Origin: Amycolatopsis iheyensis
GTDB lineage: Bacteria; Actinomycetota; Actinomycetes; Mycobacteriales; Pseudonocardiaceae
Direction: 5' to 3'
Length of the DNA stretch: 64,000 nt
Assembly (NCBI RefSeq): GCF_024703995.1
Contig: NZ_JAMXQV010000003.1
Location: 310,001 to 374,000 of the forward strand
This document shows, piece after piece, positions 6,625-13,647 of this stretch. The first letter of the stretch is position 1. Each line of letters starts with the position of its first letter. The notes beneath the pieces were generated by a model. That model saw only the letters and a list, made by a program, of their open reading frames with translations, was not told where the DNA came from and did not search any database. A program made the translations under genes and the position numbers.

Positions 6625-9253
6625 CGGCCACGGGCCGGACCCGGCGCGGATCACCGACGGCGCGAGCTTCGTGCGCGAGGTCGACCTGTTGCGCCGGCTG
6701 GCCGCCCGGGGGACCGGAAAAGCCCGGGTCAGCCTGACCGAGCTCGCCCGGTCGGTGGACCTGCCACGCTCGACCCTGCACGCGTACGTGTCCGGCAAGA
6801 TCCACCCGCCGTCCGACGTGTTCGACCGGATCGTGATCGCCCTGCGGGTGCCACGCGCGGCGTGGGGGAGCTGGAACGAAGCCTGGTTCCGCGTGGCTGC
6901 CCACCTGCACTCGGCGAAGCGGGCGTCCGACGTCCCGCGGCAGCTGCCTCCCGATGCCGGCGGTTTCGTCGGGCGAGAACGGGATCTCGCCGCGCTCGAC
7001 CGGCTGGTGACCGGCTCGCCGTTCCTGCTCGTCACGGGAATGCCGGGGGTCGGCAAGACGGCGCTGGCGGTCCACTGGGCGCACCGGGTCGCGTCGAGCT
7101 TCCCCGACGGCCAGCTGTTCGCGAACCTGCGGGGGTTCGCCGACGCGCGCCCGGCCGAGCCGGCGGACGTGCTGGCCGGGTTCCTGCGGGCGCTGGGCGT
7201 CCGCGAGCTGCCGGTGGAGCTCGACCAGCTCGCGGCGGCCTTCCGGTCCGCGGTCGCGGGCCGGCGCGTGCTGGTGGTGCTCGACGACGCCGGTAGCGCC
7301 GAACAGGTGCGGCCCCTGTTACCGGGCACCCGGACCGGCGCGGTCGTGATCACCAGCCGGACCCGCCTGGCCGGGCTGGTCGCCCGGGACGGAGCCGCTT
7401 CGCGGGCACTGGAACCGCTCGAGGAGGGGGAAGCCCTCGGCCTGCTGCGCCGGGTCGTCGGACCGGACCGGGCCGACGCCGAACCGGCCGCGGCCGCCGA
7501 GCTGGCCGAACTCTGCGGCCGGCTGCCGCTCGCGCTGCGGATCGCCGGGGCACACGCCCGGATCCGGCCGGGCACCGCCCTTTCCGCGATGGTCGACGAG
7601 CTCGACCCGGTGGACCCGCTCGCCGTCCTCGACGCAACCCTCGACCGGGAGACCGCGGTGCGGGCGGCGATCGCCCCGTCCTACCGCGTGCTGGAACCCT
7701 TGGCGCAACGGGTGTTCCGGCTCTTCGGCCTGCTGCCCGGCGGCGGCGTCGAGCTCAGGGCCCTCGCCGCCGCGACGAGGCTGGCGACGGACGAGCTGCG
7801 GGCGGTCGTCCGCACTCTCCTCGACCTGCACCTCATCACCGAACAGCCGCTCGCGCGCTACGCCCAGCACGCGCTTCTGCGTTCGTGGGCCCGGATCCGC
7901 TGCCTCGAAGACGATGCCGACGACGACCGCGCCGCCGTGCGGCTGCGGCTGATCACCCACTACGCCGGGCTCGCGACGGAGGCGGCACAGCTGCGACACC
8001 CACGCCCCTACCGGATCGCGTACGCGGCCGTTCGACCCGAGGGCACTTCGTTCGCGGACGCCGGCGAAGCGCTGACCTGGTTCGACGCCGAATTCACCAC
8101 ATTGACGACAGTGACCCGGCAAGCCGCCGAGGCGGGACTCGCCGCACTGGCGACGCAGCTGTGCGTCGCCCTGCACTTCGAGTTCGAACGCCGTCGCTCC
8201 GCGGAGTGGCTCGAGGTCAGCGAAGCCGCACTCACCGCGGCACGCGACGCCGGGGACACCGCCGGGCAGGTGCTGTGTCTGCGGGTGCTCAGCAGCGCGC
8301 ACTGGAGCCGGTCGGACCACGCCGGAGCCCGCGCCTGCCTCGACGAGGCCGTGCAGCTCGCCGGCGAGCTGGGGGCGTCGGATCTGAAGGGGATCACCCT
8401 CAGCGATCTGGGCCGCACGTCGGTCACGATCGGCCGGCTCCGGGACGCCGCCGGCTACTACCGGCAGGCGTTGGAGCTGGAGCTGCGCACCTCCGGGGGC
8501 GCGTCGATCCCCAACCTGGTCGTCCTGGGGGACGTCCTCTGGGAGCTGGGTGAGCTGACCGGTGCGCGCGATCACTACGCGGAAGCCATCGCGACGGCGA
8601 CGCGGCAGGAGTACGCGGCCGGGCTGCAGCTCGCCGAAAGCCACGCCGGCCGGGCCGCCCAGGCGCTCGGCGACCTCCCGCGCGCCGTCGAGCACTACCG
8701 GCGGGGGCTCGAGCTGAGCCGGTCGGGAGGCGAGCACGCGGACGAAGCGAGCGTCCTGGCCCACCTCGCCGGGGCGCTGCGTGATCTGGGCGAGTACGAA
8801 GCCGCGACGGCGACGGCCCGTGAGGCGCTGGCGAAGGCGACCGGACTGGCGATGACGCGGACGCAGGCCGGCGCACGTCACGTCCTGGGCACGACGCTGG
8901 CCAAGCTCGGCCAAGACGACGCGGCGCAAGCCGAGCTCGAAGCGGCTCTGGCGTTGTCGACGGCGGCGAACCACCCGCGTGGCCGAGGTGACGCGCTGGT
9001 CGCGTTGTCCGGGGTGCACCTGAGGCGAGGAGCGGTCGAGGAGGCCCGGGCCGCCGCGGAGCTGGCGAGGGCGATCAGCGAGGAGACAGGGCACGGCCTG
9101 ATCCAGGCGGACAGCCTGCTGGCCACGGCGGCTGTGGAGCTCGCGTGCGGCGACCTCTCGGCTGCCCGGGTGCGGGCCGGGCAGGCTCGTGCGCTGCACG
9201 TGGCGGCGGGATGCCGACCGGGTGTCGAGCGCGCGGACGCACTCCTCGGGTAG
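6614..9253 (+). CDS. STAND regulator: XRE-type HTH, NB-ARC ATPase and TPR
   Basis: An 879-residue signal-transduction ATPase. Residues about 20-85 form an XRE-like helix-turn-helix (LTELARSVDLPRSTLHAYVSG region). The NB-ARC domain starts near FVGRERDL (118) with Walker A GMPGVGKT at 142-149, Walker B VLVVLDDA, a VITSR sensor and CGRLPLAL. The C-terminal half (about 480-879) is made of TPR-like helical repeats rich in AYYRQAL/EHYRRGL motifs. Such proteins regulate transcription on ligand- or partner-induced ATP exchange. It overlaps MarR by 11 nt, so both probably act on the same circuit. It lacks the BTAD domain of SARPs. Confidence 0.88.
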   Translation: MSGDGHGPDPARITDGASFVREVDLLRRLAARGTGKARVSLTELARSVDLPRSTLHAYVSGKIHPPSDVFDRIVIALRVPRAAWGSWNEAWFRVAAHLHSAKRASDVPRQLPPDAGGFVGRERDLAALDRLVTGSPFLLVTGMPGVGKTALAVHWAHRVASSFPDGQLFANLRGFADARPAEPADVLAGFLRALGVRELPVELDQLAAAFRSAVAGRRVLVVLDDAGSAEQVRPLLPGTRTGAVVITSRTRLAGLVARDGAASRALEPLEEGEALGLLRRVVGPDRADAEPAAAAELAELCGRLPLALRIAGAHARIRPGTALSAMVDELDPVDPLAVLDATLDRETAVRAAIAPSYRVLEPLAQRVFRLFGLLPGGGVELRALAAATRLATDELRAVVRTLLDLHLITEQPLARYAQHALLRSWARIRCLEDDADDDRAAVRLRLITHYAGLATEAAQLRHPRPYRIAYAAVRPEGTSFADAGEALTWFDAEFTTLTTVTRQAAEAGLAALATQLCVALHFEFERRRSAEWLEVSEAALTAARDAGDTAGQVLCLRVLSSAHWSRSDHAGARACLDEAVQLAGELGASDLKGITLSDLGRTSVTIGRLRDAAGYYRQALELELRTSGGASIPNLVVLGDVLWELGELTGARDHYAEAIATATRQEYAAGLQLAESHAGRAAQALGDLPRAVEHYRRGLELSRSGGEHADEASVLAHLAGALRDLGEYEAATATAREALAKATGLAMTRTQAGARHVLGTTLAKLGQDDAAQAELEAALALSTAANHPRGRGDALVALSGVHLRRGAVEEARAAAELARAISEETGHGLIQADSLLATAAVELACGDLSAARVRAGQARALHVAAGCRPGVERADALLG

Positions 9254-9405
9254 CACCGGCGACGAGTGTCCAGCTTTGTCCAGGATCCGCCGGTGGACGG
9301 CGATCACCGTGGTGGAGTGTGGCCCTCGGCGGTTCGGCGGTCCGAGCGCCGGGGAGGGAGCGAAGACGCCGAACCGCCGTGACCCGAGCGAGAGAGGGCG
9401 TCGTC

Positions 9406-9618
9406 GTGAGACTCGCCATGATCGTCGCCGCGCTGGCGATCGTCGTGGTGCCACCCGCCCAGGCGGATGCCGGGCTGGGTCGTTCCTGCCTGGTGGTCAC
9501 GCGGATCACCACGGTACGGATCCAGCACCCGGCGGCGGGGACGGTTTACCGGATCGTGCCGCTCAAGATGTGCGTGCGGGTGGTGACCCCGCAGTTCGTT
9601 CCCGAACCGGAGACCTGA
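9406..9618 (+). CDS. Small secreted protein, unknown function
   Basis: A 70-residue product starting at GTG 9406. The first 22 residues (VRLAMIVAALAIVVVPPAQA and onward) look like a Sec signal peptide with an AQA-type cleavage site. The mature part is about 48 residues, has two Cys, and ends FVPEPET. The last 56 bp overlap the convergent PAP2 gene. No strong ribosome-binding site is seen. Upstream codons in the same frame extend to 9145 but read through the end of the STAND gene and are not credible. I do not recognise the family. Confidence 0.5.
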   Translation: MRLAMIVAALAIVVVPPAQADAGLGRSCLVVTRITTVRIQHPAAGTVYRIVPLKMCVRVVTPQFVPEPET

Positions 9619-10351
9619 CGAAACGCCCCCACAGCGAGGCCGCGCCGATCGAGGTGGCCAGCAGTGCGACGCTGCCCACGACGTCGAGAACGTAGTGGTT
9701 CCCCGTCGTCAGCACGTCGGCTGTCATGAGGGCCGGGAACAGCCACGGCAGCAGGGCCAGGCGTGGGTGTGCGGCCCGCAGCGCGGACCACACCGCGTAC
9801 GCGCACCACAGCGACCAGCCCACGTGCATGCTCGGCATCGCCGTGTAGTGGGTCGGGTGGGTCCAGCTCTCCATGGCCACGATGTCGTACCTGGCCACGA
9901 TGTCCACTGCGCCGGGCAGCGCGAACCGCGGTGGTGACATCGGGGCGGCCCAGTAGACCGGCAGGACGAGGACCATCATCGCGACCATCGTCCGGCGCAC
10001 CTTGCGATAGACCGCCGGGTGTCGGAGGAACACCCAGAGCAGCGTGCCGGCCACCGCCACGTAGTACAGGCGGTACAGGTACACCGCGAGGTGGGCGAGG
10101 AGCGGGTTCGCGGCCAGCCAAGCGTTCGCACTTCGTTCGATGTCGACGTGCAGAGTGTGTTCCGTGGCCTGGAGGGCCAGTGCGTTGGCGGTGGCCGCGG
10201 TGAAGTCCTTGCCCACTGCGGCATCGAGACGGGTGAAGAGGAGGAACCCTAGGCCCAGGAAGATCAGCTCGGTGAGCACGGCGGGGCGCTCGCCGGCACT
10301 CCGGAAGAGTGCCCGGACGCGCTGCTGGGCCGTGCCCTCCGGCGGGTTCAC
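9563..10351 (-). CDS. PAP2-superfamily integral membrane phosphatase or transferase
   Basis: A 262-residue membrane protein of the inositolphosphotransferase (Aur1/Ipt1-like) branch of PAP2. It has about six hydrophobic segments. The phosphatase-type motifs are PSMHVGWSLW with its catalytic His, and TGNHYVLDVVG near the C-terminus. Members act on lipid phosphates or transfer polar heads at the membrane. The start is GTG 10351. The 3-prime end overlaps the small secreted ORF on the other strand. The family is clear; the substrate (phosphatidylinositol-type or polyprenyl phosphate) is not. Confidence 0.85.
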   Translation of the reverse strand: MNPPEGTAQQRVRALFRSAGERPAVLTELIFLGLGFLLFTRLDAAVGKDFTAATANALALQATEHTLHVDIERSANAWLAANPLLAHLAVYLYRLYYVAVAGTLLWVFLRHPAVYRKVRRTMVAMMVLVLPVYWAAPMSPPRFALPGAVDIVARYDIVAMESWTHPTHYTAMPSMHVGWSLWCAYAVWSALRAAHPRLALLPWLFPALMTADVLTTGNHYVLDVVGSVALLATSIGAASLWGRFVRSPVRERTAGSPPARTS

Positions 10352-10417
10352 GCGGCCACCCTAGCCGGGAGGGCATGACGGCCAACGCACGTCATGCCGC
10401 TCGGGCAGAGTGGGAGC

Positions 10418-10903
10418 ATGTCCCCTTACGCGCCCCTGCCGTCCCACCTCGAGACCGAGCGGTTGCTCCTGCGCCCGTGGGCCGACCCGGACGCCGCCGA
10501 GCTCCGCCTCCTGCACGCCGAGCGCGGCAAGGGGACACCGGCTCTCGAGTACACCCAGGGGCTGATCGCGAAGCAGCGCACCGCGACGACCGGGTTGGCC
10601 CTGCTGCCGATCCAGCGCCGTGCCGAAGGCGACTTCATCGGCTACTGCGGGCTGATCATTGGCCGCGCGTCGCTCGAAGAACCCGAGATCGCCTACGAGC
10701 TTTTCCAGCGGGCGCACGGACAGGGCTACGCCACCGAGGCGGCCCGCGCGGTGCTCGAAGCCGCGAAGGCGACCGGGCGGGACCGGCTCTGGTCGACCGT
10801 CGGCACCTGGAACACCGCGTCGCTGCGGGTCCTCGAGAAGCTCGGGTTCGAGCGCGACCACGTGTCCGGCGACGTCGTCTGGCTCACCCGGTCGTTGCGG
10901 TGA
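10418..10903 (+). CDS. GNAT acetyltransferase, RimJ/RimL type
   Basis: A 161-residue acetyl-CoA-dependent N-acetyltransferase. LETERLLLRPW at the start is the family signature. The acetyl-CoA site appears as QRAHGQGYATEAARAVL, and NTASLRVLEKLGF is the usual C-terminal motif. ATG 10418 follows GGGAG at short distance; an upstream in-frame ATG at 10394 is less likely. The 3-prime end overlaps the convergent FAH-family gene by 20 nt. The substrate could be a protein N-terminus, an amino sugar or a drug. Confidence 0.88.
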   Translation: MSPYAPLPSHLETERLLLRPWADPDAAELRLLHAERGKGTPALEYTQGLIAKQRTATTGLALLPIQRRAEGDFIGYCGLIIGRASLEEPEIAYELFQRAHGQGYATEAARAVLEAAKATGRDRLWSTVGTWNTASLRVLEKLGFERDHVSGDVVWLTRSLR

Positions 10904-12032
10904 GGTGGCGGAAGAGGTCGGCGAGCCCGAACTCCCAGCGGGGCAGCTCTTCGGCGTACCCCACGGTGTTCACGAGCGCGCCGAGGTGGCGGCTGCGGAT
11001 CTCGACGACGTCGCCGGGCTTGTGGGTGAAGCCCTCGCCGGGGACGTCCCGGTCGGTCGTCGGCGCGAACAACGTGCCGGTGTAGAGCGCGAAGCCGTCC
11101 GGGTACTGGTGGTGGTCGCCGATGGTGGCCGCGACCAGCTCCTCGAAGGGGCGGCTGATCCGGGCCAGGCTGTTGCGCCCGTCGAGCCGGAAGCCGTCTT
11201 CGCCGGTCACCCGCAGCAGGATCTCCTCGGACCGCAGGGTGTCGAGGGTGAAGCCGTCGTCGAAGAGCCGGATGAACGGGCCCAGCGCGCTGGAGGCGTT
11301 GTTGTCCTTGGCCTTGCCGAGCAGCAGCGCCGAGCGGCCTTCGACGTCACGGAGGTTGACGTCGTTGCCGAGCGTCGCGCCGACGACCCGGCCCCGCGAG
11401 TCGGCGACCAGGACGAGCTCGGGCTCGGGGTTGTTCCACGTCGACGCGCGCGGAACACCGATGCCGGCGCCAGGCCCGACCGAGGAGAGCACCGGGGCCT
11501 TGGTGAACACCTCCGGGTCCGGTCCGATGCCGACTTCGAGGTACTGCGACCACAGACCTTGCTCCTGCAGAACGGTTTTCACGCGCAGCGCTTCGGGGGA
11601 GCCGGGCCGGATGTCGGACAGACCGCTGCCGAGGGCTTCGACGATCAGCGCGCGGGCTTCGGCGGCCCGGGCGGGGTCGCCACCGGTGCGTTCCTCGATG
11701 ACGCGTTCGAGGAGGCTGTCGACGAAGGTGACCCCGCACGCCTTGATCACCTGCAGGTCGACCGGCGCGAGCAGGTGCGGCCGGGCCCGGTCCTGCCGCA
11801 GCGACGCGTCGAGGACGTCCTGCGTCCGCCACGTGGGTGCGCCGGTGACGGCCGCGCGGACGAGGTCGCCGTGGTCCGGACGTTCGAGCAGCTCGGACAC
11901 GGTGCCGCTGACACCGCGCAGATCGTGGACACCGTCGCCCCGGACGGCGACCACGCGCGGCCCGGTCCCGTCGTGGAGGCGGCCGAGCAGCAGCGCGTGG
12001 TCGGCGTCGTCGGGCAGAAGTGAAGGGGTCAT
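10884..12032 (-). CDS. Fumarylacetoacetate hydrolase-family enzyme
   Basis: A 382-residue FAH-superfamily protein. The metal-binding catalytic core includes NNPEPELVLV with acidic ligands, then TLGNDVNLRDVEGRSALLLG and KDNNASSALGPF, typical of the FAH branch that contains 2-keto-3-deoxy sugar acid dehydratases. A C-terminal GDVVEI strand closes the fold. It probably acts on a 2-keto acid in sugar-acid or aromatic catabolism, in the cytoplasm. It stands alone between a GNAT and a DUF4230 gene, so context does not narrow the substrate. Confidence 0.87.
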   Translation of the reverse strand: MTPSLLPDDADHALLLGRLHDGTGPRVVAVRGDGVHDLRGVSGTVSELLERPDHGDLVRAAVTGAPTWRTQDVLDASLRQDRARPHLLAPVDLQVIKACGVTFVDSLLERVIEERTGGDPARAAEARALIVEALGSGLSDIRPGSPEALRVKTVLQEQGLWSQYLEVGIGPDPEVFTKAPVLSSVGPGAGIGVPRASTWNNPEPELVLVADSRGRVVGATLGNDVNLRDVEGRSALLLGKAKDNNASSALGPFIRLFDDGFTLDTLRSEEILLRVTGEDGFRLDGRNSLARISRPFEELVAATIGDHHQYPDGFALYTGTLFAPTTDRDVPGEGFTHKPGDVVEIRSRHLGALVNTVGYAEELPRWEFGLADLFRHLTATTG

Positions 12033-12047
12033 GCCCCCCAGACTGCC

Positions 12048-12698
12048 TCAGCCGGCGGGGTTGCCGGCGTAGGTGACGGTGATGTTCTTGAAGCCGAGCG
12101 ACTGCAGCAGCCCGGTCAGCATCGTCTTGGTGTTGCGCTCCGCGTCCGCCACCAGCGGGCTTTTCGCGGCCGCCGCCTGGATCTGCTTCTGCGCCAGCTC
12201 GTAGAGCGCCTGCTGCGAGTTCGGGTTGCCGCTGAGGAAGTCGTTGATCCGGTTGAACACGCCCTGCTGCTGCGCCAGCACGCGTGACTCGTGCACGTTC
12301 AAGGTCGCGGGCTCCAGTTGCGCGTGGCCCAAGGTGATCGTGGCGGACTGGCGGTCGTCGGAGACCTTGACGGCGTCGCCCTTGAGCCGCGAGAAGTCGA
12401 CGTACGCGTTGTCGGTGCCGACGCCGAGGAACAGCGTCTGGCTGCCGGCCAGGAAGTCGGGCAGCGCGTTACTGGTGGTGATGTCGACGACGACCTGGAA
12501 CGAACCACTGGCGGCCTCGTACCGCGACAGCTCGACGATCGACTGCAGCAGCACCGGACCGGAGTGTTCTTCGGTCTTCTCGGCGAACGGATTGCGCAAC
12601 TGGGGCAACAGGTGAACCGCCGAAGCGACCAACACCGCCGCCACCAGAATGACCACTGCCGCGCCCACGGCGACGAGCCGCTTGCCCCAAGCACCCAT
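12048..12698 (-). CDS. DUF4230 membrane-anchored protein
   Basis: A 216-residue protein with one N-terminal transmembrane helix (about residues 6-28) and an extracytoplasmic DUF4230 domain, seen as the EEHSGPVLLQSI start, a central TTSNALPDFLAG and a helical QQALYELAQKQIQAAA tail. Its function is unknown in the family. ATG 12698 is preferred over the TTG at 12716; neither has a clear ribosome-binding site. It follows the FAH gene on the same strand with a 15-bp gap in the order DUF4230 then FAH, so read-through is possible. Confidence 0.8.
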   Translation of the reverse strand: MGAWGKRLVAVGAAVVILVAAVLVASAVHLLPQLRNPFAEKTEEHSGPVLLQSIVELSRYEAASGSFQVVVDITTSNALPDFLAGSQTLFLGVGTDNAYVDFSRLKGDAVKVSDDRQSATITLGHAQLEPATLNVHESRVLAQQQGVFNRINDFLSGNPNSQQALYELAQKQIQAAAAKSPLVADAERNTKTMLTGLLQSLGFKNITVTYAGNPAG

Positions 12699-12782
12699 AC
12701 CGGGAGGAATACCCAAACGGGGGGCGAGTCAAGCGTGGCGGGTGGGCGGACCGGTGCTGTCCACAGTGGAGGAACCGGCGGT

Positions 12783-13130
12783 TCAGTGGATGTGCGACTG
12801 CCAGTCGTCGGGGACTCGGCCCTCCGGGCCCGGTGCCGGCTGTGTCACCGGGTGGTGCTCCGGGGGTGCCAGCGCCGGGCCGTCGTAGGCCTCGCCCGTC
12901 TCGAAGCTGTAGAACCAGTTCTCGCCCGGCTCGAAGCTGCGGATCAGCGGGTGCCCGGTCGCCTTGTAGTGGGCCGTCGCGTGCTGGGCCGGTGAGCTGT
13001 CGCAGCAGCCGATGTGGCCGCACTGGGCGCAGCGGCGCAGGTGCACCCACCAGCCGTCCGCGGAGAGGCATTCCGCGCAGCCGGTGCCGCTGGGCGCGGC
13101 GGTGACGTCGATTCCCTCGATTTCGGGCAT
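12783..13130 (-). CDS. UBP-type zinc finger protein
   Basis: A 115-residue protein that is essentially one zf-UBP domain. The Cys/His ligands are visible in GTGCAECL, RRCAQCGHIGCCD and the HATAHYKATGHPL segment, followed by NWFYSFETGEAYD. In eukaryotes this domain binds the ubiquitin C-terminus; actinobacterial stand-alone versions have no agreed role. The ligand set is complete, so it should bind zinc. It is cytoplasmic, with no signal peptide. Confidence 0.88.
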   Translation of the reverse strand: MPEIEGIDVTAAPSGTGCAECLSADGWWVHLRRCAQCGHIGCCDSSPAQHATAHYKATGHPLIRSFEPGENWFYSFETGEAYDGPALAPPEHHPVTQPAPGPEGRVPDDWQSHIH

Positions 13131-13173
13131 GCCGACAGTCTGCCCCGCGCCGGGCCCACGCGCACCCAGGGGT

Positions 13174-13575
13174 TCAGTCCCCGGTGGCGTGGCGCGCCAG
13201 CCGGTCGAGGGCGGCCGCGGTCGTCGCGACGACGTCCGCCGTCTTCTCCGACAGGCCGTGGCGCCCGGCGATCCACTCGACCCGGTCGTAGGTCACCCAG
13301 GCCTGGTCGTCCTCGTCCGCCCAGACGAGGAACTTCAGCGGCAGGTCGATGCCGGCGACCTGGTTGTCCTGCATCAGCAGGGTGCCGCCGCGGGGGTTGC
13401 CGAAGACGAGCAGGAACGTCGGCCGCAGCGGCAGGCCGACCTCGCGGGCGTTGCGGGCGTGGTCGACCCGGGCGAAGACGGTGAGCCCGGCCGCCGCCAC
13501 CGCCGCCTCGAGCCGTTCGACGGTCGTGGCGGCCGGCCACTGGCTCGCGACGGTCGTCAGGCCCTGCTCGTCCAC
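13174..13575 (-). CDS. DUF302 domain protein
   Basis: A 133-residue cytoplasmic protein matching DUF302: an early VERLEAAVAAAGLTVFARVDH motif (split VERLEAAVAAAG, LTVFARVDH), then FLLVFGNPRGGTLLMQDNQ and DLPLKFLVW. The domain is small, alpha/beta and of unknown function, sometimes tied to thiol or metal stress. It is divergent from the SARP regulator at 13648 with a 72-bp gap. Confidence 0.87.
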   Translation of the reverse strand: MDEQGLTTVASQWPAATTVERLEAAVAAAGLTVFARVDHARNAREVGLPLRPTFLLVFGNPRGGTLLMQDNQVAGIDLPLKFLVWADEDDQAWVTYDRVEWIAGRHGLSEKTADVVATTAAALDRLARHATGD

Positions 13576-13647
13576 GCGTCCTCCTCGGCCGGGGTGGCTT
13601 TCATCTTCTCACCCGCGAACCCGCCCGGGCTGGGTAGCGTGGCCGGT

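Noticed and set aside
9145..9405. N-terminal extension of the small secreted protein
   Set aside because: It overlaps the STAND gene end, is Arg/Gly-rich, and would bury the signal peptide inside the protein.
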